The notes: generated from the sequence alone by a model not told the origin. Numbered from the stretch's first letter, positions 1 through 8,963 are shown. The stretch is DNA of 64,000 nucleotides from Paenibacillus alvei DSM 29 (GCF_000293805.1 NZ_AMBZ01000001.1:1206001-1270000); one strand, 5' to 3'. Numbers and translations: made by a program.

Positions 1-1254
1 AGGCATGCTCAGGCTAGGCAAGCCGGTCAAATTGGTCGGAACCGTAAATGAGTTCAATCTGAATACACTAGCATTATCATCTGCACGCGGCGCGGTGATC
101 GGTGTTGCCGGCGTCAATAGGATGTCGATTCCGGACAATGCATTCAAAAAATCATTGACAATTAATTGTCGGGCCCGCTGAGACTGGAGGTAAATGGAAG
201 CCGGAATATCTCTGCTGCTTTCAAGAAACATTCGGACATCCGCACCATACTGTTCCAATTCTGTCTCAAGCCACTTCTCGTGGTTCGAGTACATCTCCGT
301 CATCATAATGGCCATCGTCGCGCTTTTAACATGTTTGATCATGGGCAGGCTGACTTCGATGATTTCCGCTCCCAGTTCTCGGAATTTATTGATAGCGGCC
401 TTCATCGCAGCTTCCACTTCCGGCATCAAATCCTCGTAATAGTAACTAGTCGGCAATCCGATACGTACACCCCTGAGACCATTCGGATACATTTTGATAC
501 CTGGCGCAGGCAGATCGACCGTCGATTCATCCTTTGGATCGAAGCCTGACATCACATCCAAGCACAGGGACGCATCCATGACGCTTCGGGTCAACGGACC
601 CGAGTGATCCAATGACCAGGCCATTGGAATGATACCATACCGACTGACCCGACCGTACGTCGGCTTCATCCCTACGACGCCGCACAGGGCGGCGGGTATG
701 CGGATAGAGCCTCCGGTATCCGAGCCTGTGCCCAGATAAGCAAGTCCAGCCGCTAAAGCAGAAGCAGAGCCGCCGCTTGAACCTCCCGTTACAAGTTCAG
801 TGTTCCACGGATTGAGGCAAGGACCGAAGTGCGGGCTAGTTGTTGTCAATCCCGCAGCGAACTCGTGAGTCTGAACTTTGCCTAGCAGAACTGTTCCAGC
901 CTCATGTAGCTTAGTTGCAACCGTCGAATCGTAATCGGGGACGAAGCTGTTCAATATTTTCGAACCGGCAGTTGTTCGGATCCCTTTCGTGTAATATAGA
1001 TCCTTATGAACGATGGGAATCCCGTGAAGGGGCCCTTTGTACCGACCATGCATAATATCACGTTCCGTTTGCTTTGCTTGTTCAACCGCCAGCTCGGACG
1101 TTTGGGTAACGAAAACGTTCAGTTTCGGATTCAAACGTTCGATGCGATGAAGCGCATGTTCTGTAATCTCTACCGGGGATATTTCCCTTGTTCGGATCCC
1201 TTCGGCCAGCTCATGAATAGCAGCAAAGGACAGTTGGGAATTTAATTGACTCAT
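1..1254 (-). CDS. Amidase-signature hydrolase, 3' end cut by window edge
   Basis: Reads as an amidase-signature family enzyme (GatA-like fold) that hydrolyses a C-N amide bond in the cytoplasm; substrate unknown. Read from the minus strand, 418 codons are open to the window edge. The Ser-cisSer-Lys triad is visible: Lys near residue 84 (context VHKDL), the glycine/serine loop GGSSGGS near 157-163, and a second Ser near 183 in DTGGSIR. The ATG start has a good ribosome site (GGGAGGA, 8 nt upstream). It lies 44 nt behind the exporter gene and seems to be the third gene of the aiiA operon, with an operator-like palindrome in the gap. Whether it acts on acyl-homoserine lactones or another amide cannot be told. 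The C-terminus is missing from the window. Confidence 0.9.
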   Translation of the reverse strand, partial: MSQLNSQLSFAAIHELAEGIRTREISPVEITEHALHRIERLNPKLNVFVTQTSELAVEQAKQTERDIMHGRYKGPLHGIPIVHKDLYYTKGIRTTAGSKILNSFVPDYDSTVATKLHEAGTVLLGKVQTHEFAAGLTTTSPHFGPCLNPWNTELVTGGSSGGSASALAAGLAYLGTGSDTGGSIRIPAALCGVVGMKPTYGRVSRYGIIPMAWSLDHSGPLTRSVMDASLCLDVMSGFDPKDESTVDLPAPGIKMYPNGLRGVRIGLPTSYYYEDLMPEVEAAMKAAINKFRELGAEIIEVSLPMIKHVKSATMAIMMTEMYSNHEKWLETELEQYGADVRMFLESSRDIPASIYLQSQRARQLIVNDFLNALSGIDILLTPATPITAPRADDNASVFRLNSFTVPTNLTGLPSLSMP

Positions 1255-1275
1255 CTCGTTATCCTCCCTATCTTT

Positions 1276-1290
1276 CGGACAAGTCGTCCG
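1276..1290. promoter_or_regulatory. Operator-like palindrome before the amidase gene
   Basis: CGGACAAGTCGTCCG is a near copy of the two 15-bp palindromes upstream of aiiA (3423-3437 and 3455-3469), with one inner base changed. It sits between the exporter stop and the amidase start, so the same repressor probably binds here. No clear promoter was seen next to it. Confidence 0.6.
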
Positions 1291-1298
1291 TCTACCAA

Positions 1299-2621
1299 CT
1301 AATTACCATAGCTTTCGCTAGGATTTGTTTTTCTTGCGAATAAGTATGTCAGGATTGCCAACAGGACAATGGTAAAATAAACAACAGAAAAGGGCATCTT
1401 TAGATCAATCAGTCGTCCGACCAGCGCAGGACCGAATGCTCCGCCTAGCAGATAGGCCAGTGTGAAAATACCCATCCCCACACCCAGCTCAGCCGAACAG
1501 AGTGTCGTCGAAACTAAATTGCTGCTAGAGGTGAGGACACCGTTGAATCCAATCATAAGGATAATGATCAATAAAGCATCGATCCATGGCGGCAAATGTA
1601 CGGATACACCCAGCAGTATAAATCCGCCGATGACGAGACTTTGCGATATGACAAGCACGCGGGAGCTTCCGAAACGATCCGTCCAACCTCCGATCCGGGA
1701 TCCGAGCAAAGCTGCGCAGGCGGCACCGGGAAGCATCAGCAGACCGATTTCGCTAGTCGGTAAATGAAAAGCGTTCTTCATCATGACAGGCAGAGTAAAG
1801 GTTAACCCCGTGTTGCAAACGAAGGTAAGAAATCCAATCCCTAGAATTCGTCGGTAAGGAGCGTTTTCCATGAAAGATGCATCGATAAATGGATGTTCCT
1901 TTTTCTGAACATGAATACCGAACCATAGAAGAAATGCTGCTCCTGCAATGAGCATAAACCAATAGTTCGTAACCCCTAGCAACACAAACGCCAGTCCGGC
2001 GGAGAACAAAACAGCTCCAAGAAAATCGAATGAACCTCGGTCGTGTTTCTTGCTTGGAACATATTTAAATACCAAAGGGATAACAAATAGGCTTAGACTG
2101 GACACGATGAACAAAGCACGCCAGCCAAAGTATTGCTCCACGAAACCGCCGAACACAGGCCCGAAGCCGGAAGCAAAGGCAATTGTGGCCGATAACGTTC
2201 CCAGTACCCGTCCCTTGACGGAAGGCTTAAAATATAGGGTTACTGCCGCATAAGACAGGGGAGAGATGGATGAGGCCCCTGCTGCTTGCAGCAGTCTCCC
2301 AATGATGACTTGCAAGTATGAAGCTGCAAAGAAGCCGATCATAGAGCCGAAAGCAAAAAGGATTAAACCAATGACATACAGCTGACGGAAGGAAAAGGAC
2401 TCCGTTAACTTGCCGTAAGTACCAGCGCCGATGGCCATCAAAATGCTGTAACCGACCATGACCCAGCTCACCTGTGAGGAGGTCAGGGCAAAGTTAGCGG
2501 AAATCGACGGTATAGCCAAGTTAAACATGGTCATATTGATGTTTCCGAAAATAATGAGCAAGCAAAGTGTCCCCATTAATTTCCGCTCATTGCCGGATAA
2601 AGCCATTGATTGAGTATCCAT
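1299..2621 (-). CDS. MFS drug/proton antiporter, DHA2 (TetA(L)/Bmr3-like)
   Basis: Integral membrane exporter of the major facilitator superfamily, 440 residues, close in length to 14-TM TetA(L)-type proteins. After a short N-terminus come repeated hydrophobic segments. A motif A variant GKLTESFSFRQL lies near residues 70-81, and the antiporter motif C region has GFGPVFGGF near 155-165. The ATG has a clear GGAGGAA site placed just behind the aiiA stop, so the two genes are almost certainly one transcript. Co-expression with a lactonase and an amidase suggests export of a toxic signal or its breakdown product; that is inference, and the substrate is unknown. Confidence 0.9.
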   Translation of the reverse strand: MDTQSMALSGNERKLMGTLCLLIIFGNINMTMFNLAIPSISANFALTSSQVSWVMVGYSILMAIGAGTYGKLTESFSFRQLYVIGLILFAFGSMIGFFAASYLQVIIGRLLQAAGASSISPLSYAAVTLYFKPSVKGRVLGTLSATIAFASGFGPVFGGFVEQYFGWRALFIVSSLSLFVIPLVFKYVPSKKHDRGSFDFLGAVLFSAGLAFVLLGVTNYWFMLIAGAAFLLWFGIHVQKKEHPFIDASFMENAPYRRILGIGFLTFVCNTGLTFTLPVMMKNAFHLPTSEIGLLMLPGAACAALLGSRIGGWTDRFGSSRVLVISQSLVIGGFILLGVSVHLPPWIDALLIIILMIGFNGVLTSSSNLVSTTLCSAELGVGMGIFTLAYLLGGAFGPALVGRLIDLKMPFSVVYFTIVLLAILTYLFARKTNPSESYGN

Positions 2622-2635
2622 AGCCTATTCCTCCA

Positions 2636-3394
2636 TTACAGGAAGTCAGGAAAGGTACGGCATTTTTGCGCTTGATCTCTATCGTGTCCCAAGAAAACAT
2701 AGGACGGCCGAACATCCTGAATCAACTCCTGCATACGTATAATCGATTTGGCAGCCATCTCTTGATCGAATGTCAAGAACGGTATGTTACTCTCGAAGTT
2801 CTCCCGCGTATAAGCAACATCAATCGTCAGAAGCACTGGACCCGACTTTTCCGTCGTAACGAGGACTGATTGATGCCCAGGGGAATGACCCGGAGTGGAG
2901 AAAATTTGAACTCCCGGAATCAATTCATGGTCACCCTCAATGATTTGATATTGTAAATCGGGTAGCCTGCACTCTAATGGAGAGTAATCCTCGTTGCCTA
3001 TGGCCGCATCATACTCTGCCCTTTGAATAAGGATCGGCGTATTGCGGAAATGCCCGTTTCCCCCAGAATGATCCAAGTGTAAATGGGAGCTAATGACCAT
3101 CTGAATATCGTCAGGCCGATAACCGACACGTTTTAACACATTCACGATCGAGTCGCCGTCCGACATATTGGGGACGACGCGCCCTTCACGTCTAGTCCCC
3201 TTGTAGTAATCGGGATTGTTGATAAATGCGTCGGGCATTCCCGTATCGATGAGTATCGGCCCGCTGGTCGTTTCCAACAGAAAAGACCACACAGGCATTC
3301 CGACTAATTTCCCGGGGGCAAGGGTTCGATTAACAGCCGATTGATCTAGGAAACATTCACCTACAGGTAAAAAATACAACTTCTTGACATACAT
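2636..3394 (-). CDS. aiiA: N-acyl homoserine lactonase (quorum quenching)
   Basis: Metallo-beta-lactamase-fold enzyme that opens the lactone ring of acyl-homoserine lactones and so silences quorum sensing of Gram-negative neighbours. The 252-residue product matches Bacillus AiiA along its length: HLHLDH supplies His104, His106, Asp108 and His109, the same numbers as in B. thuringiensis AiiA. The further metal ligands are near His170, Asp192 and His237. The start MYVKKLYF equals the AiiA N-terminus MTVKKLYF; an in-frame GTG six codons upstream is rejected because AAGGGTG sits 7 nt before the ATG. First gene of an operon with an MFS exporter and an amidase. Cytoplasmic; no signal peptide. Confidence 0.93.
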   Translation of the reverse strand: MYVKKLYFLPVGECFLDQSAVNRTLAPGKLVGMPVWSFLLETTSGPILIDTGMPDAFINNPDYYKGTRREGRVVPNMSDGDSIVNVLKRVGYRPDDIQMVISSHLHLDHSGGNGHFRNTPILIQRAEYDAAIGNEDYSPLECRLPDLQYQIIEGDHELIPGVQIFSTPGHSPGHQSVLVTTEKSGPVLLTIDVAYTRENFESNIPFLTFDQEMAAKSIIRMQELIQDVRPSYVFLGHDRDQAQKCRTFPDFL

Positions 3395-3422
3395 CCAGTT
3401 TTCACCCTTCACATTACAAATT

Positions 3423-3476
3423 CGGACAACTTGTCCGTTATGGATTGATTGTAACGGACAAGTTGTCCGATGTCAA
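3423..3476 (-). promoter_or_regulatory. aiiA promoter with two TetR-type operators
   Basis: On the minus strand TTGACA (3476-3471) and TACAAT (3453-3448) are separated by exactly 17 bp, a near-consensus sigma-A promoter. The spacer is filled by CGGACAAGTTGTCCG (3455-3469, plus strand) and a second copy, CGGACAACTTGTCCG (3423-3437), lies just after the expected start point. The centres are 32 bp apart, about three helical turns. Size and symmetry fit a TetR-family repressor; the repressor gene is not in this window. Confidence 0.85.
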
Positions 3477-3548
3477 TTCATCACCAGAAAATAAGGCCGA
3501 TCAGAACAGTATGAATTACCTAAAACTTCTCTTACTGTCACTAAACTG

Positions 3549-3932
3549 CCCCGTTAGCTTAATGACTGACTCTACAGCGGCATGACATATGTACCGCTAA
3601 AATAAAAAAACCGCGTTTTACGCGGTTTTTAATCGGTACACCTTTTTTGTCACTCAACATATTTAGTAGTTAGTGTCAGTCAATCATCTTGTCATACACC
3701 ATTTAACGTGATTCATAATAAGGAAAAATAAGTTGGGGTCTTTTTATTACGCGCTCCTTATTTGATTTACGCTTCGTGACTATCTCTCCTTCGGATATTG
3801 ATCGGAAAACCAGAAAATAAATAAAACAGTTGATGATCTTGCCTCGTTAATTTGAGAAATGATAAGCTTGTTTATTTGAATCCCTATCGGTTAGGCTGCT
3901 TTGTATTAAGCTATCGTGTCCCCGTTAGCTTA
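3549..3932. repeat. Two copies of a 13-bp repeat in a gene-free stretch
   Basis: CCCCGTTAGCTTA occurs at 3549-3561 and 3920-3932 in the same orientation. The 690-bp stretch 3477-4168 has no supported gene; besides these repeats it holds one terminator hairpin and the MocR control region. The repeats may mark remnants of a small mobile element, which is a guess. Confidence 0.35.
3604..3632. terminator. Bidirectional-type hairpin terminator
   Basis: Stem AAAACCGCG / CGCGGTTTT with a short TTTTA loop, A-run on the left and T-run on the right. No plus-strand gene ends nearby, so it may be left from lost DNA. Confidence 0.6.
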
Positions 3933-4088
3933 CTGGCTTCTCACAGTCTTCGACTCTATTTTCTCAGTCTATATCTTTATTTTTTGACAACTAACAGGCT
4001 GGCCGTCATTATTGAATTCTGAAATTTTCTCCCTAAGAAGAGATTTCTGTTGTATTGCACAATCAACAATTGTCATGCTAGTATACCA

Positions 4089-4143
4089 ATCAATGGATTG
4101 TTGATTAATATCCATAATTAGGCATTATAACAATCCATAATTA
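4089..4143 (+). promoter_or_regulatory. MocR/PdxR-type control region
   Basis: Direct repeat ATCCATAATTA at 4110-4120 and 4133-4143, 23 bp apart (about two helical turns), just before the MocR gene. Upstream is an inverted repeat AATCAA-N7-TTGATT (4089-4106). MocR-family regulators typically bind such spaced direct repeats, so self-regulation is likely. Confidence 0.55.
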
Positions 4144-4168
4144 CGCCAAAAACGCGGGAGTTGTCTGA

Positions 4169-5599
4169 ATGTTACAAGTAAATCGAAATGACAAACGGCC
4201 TATCTGGCAGCAGCTTCTGGATCAAGCGATTCAAAATATTACAACCGGAAAATGGCCGCCAGGCGAATTACTGCTCCCTACCCGTGAACTCGCTCCATTG
4301 ATTGGTGTTTCCCGCTCAACCATACAGATTGTTTACGAGGAATTATTCAGCCGCGGGTATACCGTAACCTCTCGTCGCGGCGGGACAAGAGTTAGCGATT
4401 GGACATATGCGACTCGTCCTTCTGAAGATGCTGCCACACAAGGGCCGATCCCTCCTGAATTGCCATCATTGCACACAGGAATCGGCCATTTACACAGTTG
4501 GTTCGGAAACAAAGATAAGCGTGAAGTAGAAATTGATTTCAGTCCTCATGAGCCATACATAGACGAGCATTTTCGAAAAAATTGGAGACAATCCTTTTTG
4601 CATGCCTCTTCAGAATCAGACCTGGACAATTGGGCTTACGGAAACGCCTATGGATTTCTGCCGCTGCGAGAGCAGATTCAACGTTATTTGTCGCTTGAAC
4701 GGGGCGTTCATGTGGATGTCGATCAGATCATCTTAACCTCAGGCGCCCAACATAGCATTGATTTGATTGCCCAGGCTCTGTTACAGGAAGGAGAAACAGT
4801 TTCGGTTGAGGATCCCGGCTTCCCTGCTGCCTGGATGGTAATGAAGTATCGGCGCATGCAGGTTGAGTCCATTCCGGTCGACGAACACGGACTATGTATT
4901 GATCGCATTCATCCTGGGTCCAAACTTGTATATGTTACACCATCGCACCAGTGTGCGGTTGGAGCAATTATGTCGGAGCCGCGCAGGCAGCAATTGTTGC
5001 ATATGGCTGCTGGGCAGCGTTTCTGGATTATTGAGGATGATTACGATAGTGAATTTCGGTATCGCGGTGACCCGCTCCCAACGCTGTTCAGTCAACGGCC
5101 TCAGAACACGTTATATATGATGAGTTACTCCAAAATGGTCGCTCCTGGCATTCGGTTATCGGCAATTGTCGGTCCCAAAGAGGCCATTCGTCAAATTGCC
5201 CAAGTCCATGAATTAACCTATCGCCATCTGCCGATTATGGAGCAATTAACACTAACTCATTTTATCGAGCATGGCCATTTTATGCGTCATATGAGACGAG
5301 TTCGAAATGTATATCGTCGCAGACACGAAGCCATGACGAAGTCGATTATCGCGACTGGTCTATGCGAACACTTCACACTCAGCGGCGTAGAAACGGGATT
5401 GCATATGCTTCTTGAGGCTGATAAATCGTTTGACGAGGAAGCCGTGACTAAGTTAGCGCTCGAAAATGGAATCCGCGTTTATCCGCTTAGCACGTATTGT
5501 TTGGAAAGCGATCGAAAAGGTTGGGTACTGGGGTTTGCTAAAGTAGATGAAGCAGCCATTGAAGAAGGGATTTATCGTCTAGCGGGGATGCTTTTATAA
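4169..5599 (+). CDS. MocR/PdxR-family regulator (GntR HTH + aminotransferase fold)
   Basis: A 476-residue transcription factor: winged HTH of GntR type at about residues 10-75, a linker to about 115, then a fold-type-I aminotransferase-like domain. The PLP-binding lysine is about residue 322 in SYSKMVAPG, and the Asp-Tyr pair is in IIEDDYDSEF. Family members sense PLP or PLP adducts and control vitamin B6 or amino-acid genes. The ATG has a GCGGGAG site 8 nt upstream. The neighbours are PLP- or FMN-linked (YggS carrier, HemL, PPOX-family protein), which fits a B6-related role, but the direct target is not shown. The product looks complete. Confidence 0.9.
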   Translation: MLQVNRNDKRPIWQQLLDQAIQNITTGKWPPGELLLPTRELAPLIGVSRSTIQIVYEELFSRGYTVTSRRGGTRVSDWTYATRPSEDAATQGPIPPELPSLHTGIGHLHSWFGNKDKREVEIDFSPHEPYIDEHFRKNWRQSFLHASSESDLDNWAYGNAYGFLPLREQIQRYLSLERGVHVDVDQIILTSGAQHSIDLIAQALLQEGETVSVEDPGFPAAWMVMKYRRMQVESIPVDEHGLCIDRIHPGSKLVYVTPSHQCAVGAIMSEPRRQQLLHMAAGQRFWIIEDDYDSEFRYRGDPLPTLFSQRPQNTLYMMSYSKMVAPGIRLSAIVGPKEAIRQIAQVHELTYRHLPIMEQLTLTHFIEHGHFMRHMRRVRNVYRRRHEAMTKSIIATGLCEHFTLSGVETGLHMLLEADKSFDEEAVTKLALENGIRVYPLSTYCLESDRKGWVLGFAKVDEAAIEEGIYRLAGMLL

Positions 5600-5612
5600 G
5601 CCAAGCATCCCC
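5584..5612 (+). terminator. Hairpin over the stop codon of the MocR gene
   Basis: GGGGATGCTT and AAGCATCCCC form a perfect 10-bp stem spanning the stop codon. The T-run is missing, so termination efficiency is uncertain. Confidence 0.45.
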
Positions 5613-5753
5613 GTCACGACATTAGCTTGCTCGGCATTGAACACGTCCATAATGACAATGCCTTTCTGCGTTTCGCCAATCTTAATCTAACGCGTTAAAA
5701 TGTCGACAACCATGCAGAAAAGTTGGGTTCATAAGCGTTATCCGGCCTTTCTC

Positions 5754-6497
5754 CTAATCGTCCTGGCGCGCGTTTTCGTTCCAGTAATAGCTGTCCGGCA
5801 AGTAACGCTGCCCGAATACGCTTGTCCCTACGCGAATGATAGTAGCCCCTTCTTCGATAGCCACCTTGAAATCACCGGACATGCCCATCGAGAGGATATC
5901 CATTTCAACACGCGGGAACTTTTTCTCCCTAACTTGGGTTTGAATCGATTTTAATAATCGGAAGCAATGCCGGGTCTCATCGTTTGTAGCATTTAGTTTT
6001 CCAATCGTCATTAAGCCTTTCACGTTTAACGTTTCGAACTGGGACAATTGCTCCACCAACTCCAGTGCCGTTTCCGGAGAAGCGCCAAATTTACTTTCCT
6101 CGTAGGAGGTGTTGATTTGCACCAGAATATCCATAGTCTTGTTCTCTTTGACGAGTTGATGATTCAGGTCCTGCCCCAATTTCAAACGGTCTACAGAATG
6201 AATGAGCGTAACATATTTGACAACGTCCTTCACTTTATTCGTTTGCAAATGCCCAATAAAATGCCATTCTACCTGATTAGATTGCCGCATAAGCGGAAAT
6301 TTGTCCCGAAGTTCTTGCGCTTTGTTTTCTCCAAATAGAGTCTCTCCCATCTGTATCGCCATTTGCAATTTTTCAAGCGGTACGGTTTTGGTCGCCAACA
6401 ACAATTTCACGTCCTCTATCTTGCGCCCGGATGTTTGACAAGCCAAATCCATCTGCTGCCTAACGGCTTTGAGATTCTCTTCTACTAGATGTTCCAT
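5754..6497 (-). CDS. YggS/YlmE-family PLP homeostasis protein
   Basis: Single-domain alanine-racemase-like TIM barrel of 247 residues that binds PLP and takes part in B6 and amino-acid homeostasis without known catalysis. The PLP lysine is about residue 37 in LLLATKTVPLEKL; the family usually has SKTxP here. Other family signatures are FGENKAQEL, HFIGHLQTNK and SMGMSGDF, the last close to the usual SMGMSxD. It starts 27 bp after the hemL stop, so both are probably co-transcribed. A YggS copy normally lies in the cell-division cluster; this one, tied to an aminotransferase, may be a dedicated paralogue, which is inference. Confidence 0.92.
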   Translation of the reverse strand: MEHLVEENLKAVRQQMDLACQTSGRKIEDVKLLLATKTVPLEKLQMAIQMGETLFGENKAQELRDKFPLMRQSNQVEWHFIGHLQTNKVKDVVKYVTLIHSVDRLKLGQDLNHQLVKENKTMDILVQINTSYEESKFGASPETALELVEQLSQFETLNVKGLMTIGKLNATNDETRHCFRLLKSIQTQVREKKFPRVEMDILSMGMSGDFKVAIEEGATIIRVGTSVFGQRYLPDSYYWNENARQDD

Positions 6498-6523
6498 GTC
6501 TTCTCCCCTCTAACTGCTCCCGT

Positions 6524-7852
6524 TTACGTTTTTATTATCTTTCCGCTATTGCTTAGCTTCTTCAAGACTTGGTAATGAGCCTCGATTGTCATTTCAATAT
6601 CTTCATCCGAGTGGGCAAGCGACACAAACATCGCTTCATACGGCGTTGGTGCTAACAAGATTCCGTGTTCCAGCATCCATGGATAATATTCCTTAAACAA
6701 ATCATTATCGGCGGATTGAGCCGTTTCGAAATCGATGACTTCTCTATTTGTAAAATAAGGGCACAACATAGACCCTACTCGGTTGATCGTCAACGGTATG
6801 CCCGTCCTATCCGAGTTTCCCTTAAAACCTTCAGCCAGTCTTGCCGATTTTCGTTCCAATTCATCATAAACGCCTGGCTGCCCAAGTAATTGTAAGGTCT
6901 TATAGCCGGCATTCATCGCCACAGGATTGCCTGATAATGTCCCTGCTTGATAAACGGGGCCTTCAGGCGCAACCATGTCCATGATTTCTTGTTTCCCGCC
7001 ATAAGCACCAACTGGAAAGCCACCACCAATAATCTTACCTAAACAAGTGAGATCGGGATCAATCCCATAGAAGTGTTGTGCGCCTTGATATGCGACACGA
7101 AAGCCGGTCATCACTTCATCAAAAATGAGAAGACTTCCATAGTGCCTAGTCAGTTCACGCAGCGCATGTAAAAATCCCGGTTGCGGCGGAACAACTCCCA
7201 TATTCCCCGCTACAGGTTCAACGATGACGGCTGCAATCTGTTCCCCAAATTGTTCAAACATGCGCTCTACGCTTTCTATATGGTTATAAGGAACCGCCAG
7301 CGTATCCGCGACTACAGACTTCGATACGCCGGGACTATCCGGCAGCCCAAGTGTCGCGATAGCCGATCCCGACCTGACGAGATGCGCATCCGCATGCCCA
7401 TGGTAACCGCCTTGAAATTTAAGTATTTTGTTCCGCTTCGTATACCCCCTAGCCAAGCGCAGCGCGCTCATCGTAGCTTCTGTCCCCGAATTGACCATGC
7501 GAACCTTTTCTATCGAAGGGACAATTTTACTGATCAGATTGGCCATTCGGGTTTCGATCTCTGTGGGCAAGCCAAAGCTTGCTCCGCTAGTTATTGCGCT
7601 TGCAGCTGCCTTATTCACTTCAGGATGTGCATGCCCCAATATTAGCGGCCCCCATGATCCGATATAGTCAACGTATTCATTCCCGTCAATATCCATTATT
7701 CGTGACCCTTGCCCGCTAGCCGCGAAAACGGGTGTCAAGTCCACCGATGAAAAAGCGCGAACAGGGCTATTGACTCCTCCAGGGATGACTCGCTTGGCTT
7801 CTTCATATGCGGATACAGATTTTGAACGCGAAACTTCCAAAGCATTCTTCAT
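6524..7852 (-). CDS. hemL: Glutamate-1-semialdehyde 2,1-aminomutase (second-copy type)
   Basis: PLP enzyme that converts glutamate-1-semialdehyde to 5-aminolevulinate at the start of tetrapyrrole synthesis. It has 442 residues against the usual 425-435. The catalytic Lys is about residue 273 in [10 protein letters not shown]; the PLP phosphate and ring contacts appear as NSGTEA (121-126), GGYHGHAD (148-155) and FDEVMTG (244-250). There is no other hem gene nearby, so this resembles the extra GsaB-type copy of Bacillus. It is followed by a YggS-type PLP carrier and faces a MocR regulator. A related aminotransferase activity on another substrate cannot be excluded. Confidence 0.88.
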   Translation of the reverse strand: MKNALEVSRSKSVSAYEEAKRVIPGGVNSPVRAFSSVDLTPVFAASGQGSRIMDIDGNEYVDYIGSWGPLILGHAHPEVNKAAASAITSGASFGLPTEIETRMANLISKIVPSIEKVRMVNSGTEATMSALRLARGYTKRNKILKFQGGYHGHADAHLVRSGSAIATLGLPDSPGVSKSVVADTLAVPYNHIESVERMFEQFGEQIAAVIVEPVAGNMGVVPPQPGFLHALRELTRHYGSLLIFDEVMTGFRVAYQGAQHFYGIDPDLTCLGKIIGGGFPVGAYGGKQEIMDMVAPEGPVYQAGTLSGNPVAMNAGYKTLQLLGQPGVYDELERKSARLAEGFKGNSDRTGIPLTINRVGSMLCPYFTNREVIDFETAQSADNDLFKEYYPWMLEHGILLAPTPYEAMFVSLAHSDEDIEMTIEAHYQVLKKLSNSGKIIKT

Positions 7853-7941
7853 TCACTTTCCCTCCATTTCATCTGGTCCGGCTCATCGAACTCAAGAACA
7901 ACGATTGAGCGAGCTATCAAAAAACGCTAGTTAATAATGCA

Positions 7942-7970
7942 AATGCTGCCGCATGAGTAACGGCAGCATT
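7942..7970 (-). terminator. Hairpin after the PPOX-family gene
   Basis: AATGCTGCCG and CGGCAGCATT form a perfect 10-bp stem between hemL and the PPOX-family gene. A strong U-tract is missing on either side, so it may be a terminator or a processed hairpin. Confidence 0.4.
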
Positions 7971-8029
7971 CATTTTATAATTCGATGATTTCGAAGAGCT
8001 TTTACAGGTTCTTATGTATAAAAAACAGC

Positions 8030-8566
8030 TTACACGGTTTTTCCGGGAGCAAACATTTTCCCCTCATCAATCGGATTTTCTTTCGCGGTGATATGATGTG
8101 GATCTATTCGGTACACCTCAACCGGCCCACTGAATACTGCTGACCGGTATTTGTCTACGTGCTGCTTGGGTAACGGCCGATTATAGTAACCAGGCACATA
8201 CTTATACATCATTTCCTGCAACATGTGTGTAGCTTCATCCAAATCGACGACGGGCTGTGCCTTGCCAAAAATCATTACGCTCATATACGCTGTGTCCGTC
8301 TTGGCTGGCACCGGATCAGTAATCGTTCCATATTCTTCACAAATCGCAAAACAGACCTCCGGATTCGCATCCATAACGTGATTTCTTCTCCCACCAGTGG
8401 CTCCATGAAAATAAAGCTTTCCATTTGTCCAAACGAAATTGAGAGGAACAACATACGGCAGATGACCATCGACCATTCCAAGATGTCCAATTCGAGCTTG
8501 CTGCAAAAATGTCTCAATCTTGTTTTTGTCCAACACTTCTCTTATTTTGTAACGCACTCCATTCAT
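8030..8566 (-). CDS. PPOX-family FMN-binding protein (NimA-like)
   Basis: A 178-residue split-barrel flavoprotein of the pyridoxamine 5'-phosphate oxidase superfamily. The N-terminal half carries IGHLGMVDGHLPYVVPLNF and the barrel strand KLYFHGATGGRRN typical of NimA-like proteins, a group that includes nitroimidazole reductases and many uncharacterised flavin binders. It is not a true PdxH. Position in a PLP-rich neighbourhood with a MocR regulator hints at a role in cofactor or redox chemistry. The start ATG follows a GAGGTGAAGCC ribosome site. The reaction is unknown. Confidence 0.85.
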   Translation of the reverse strand: MNGVRYKIREVLDKNKIETFLQQARIGHLGMVDGHLPYVVPLNFVWTNGKLYFHGATGGRRNHVMDANPEVCFAICEEYGTITDPVPAKTDTAYMSVMIFGKAQPVVDLDEATHMLQEMMYKYVPGYYNRPLPKQHVDKYRSAVFSGPVEVYRIDPHHITAKENPIDEGKMFAPGKTV

Positions 8567-8757
8567 GGCTTCACCTCTATTGAATTGAAAGATTATGATG
8601 TGAGTTTACCAGCCATTGGAATGAGGATAAATGTCCATAATCATGGAATTGATGCAATCCATATTAGACAGTAAGCGATGCTCCTCTTACCAAACTAATA
8701 ATGAACGCATTCGTGTTTAGTCTGTTCCACCTCGCTTGGCTAGGTGCACTTCATAAC

Positions 8758-8790
8758 AAAAACCGGAATGAAGGCCATTCATTCCGGTTT
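8758..8790 (-). terminator. Terminator of the acetyltransferase transcript
   Basis: AAACCGGAATGA pairs with TCATTCCGGTTT; on the minus strand the stem is followed by a T-run. It lies just beyond the small ORF at 8819-8959, which supports that ORF being part of the transcript. Confidence 0.75.
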
Positions 8791-8818
8791 CCTCTGGCTC
8801 CACATTAACTGGAGCTTA

Positions 8819-8959
8819 TTATATTTGATCTCGCCCCAAGCTGATCTGCGCATTCTTCATCATTCCAAGTGCCAAGCCAATGAACATAAACGCTGCATAG
8901 TACAGCCCGATAGCTTCTGTAGCGGCAGGCTCACCGTAATCTAGCCATTTGGCCTTCAC
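8819..8959 (-). CDS. Possible 46-residue membrane miniprotein
   Basis: A GTG start lies 4 nt after the stop of the acetyltransferase gene and opens a 46-residue frame, VKAKWLDYGE..., with one hydrophobic helix of about 20 residues (AIGLYYAAFMFIGLALGM) and a polar tail. The frame ends just before the terminator. No strong ribosome site is seen, so translational coupling to the upstream gene would be needed. It could also be the last piece of a lost membrane gene. No family recognised. Confidence 0.45.
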   Translation of the reverse strand: MKAKWLDYGEPAATEAIGLYYAAFMFIGLALGMMKNAQISLGRDQI

Positions 8960-8963
8960 CTTG

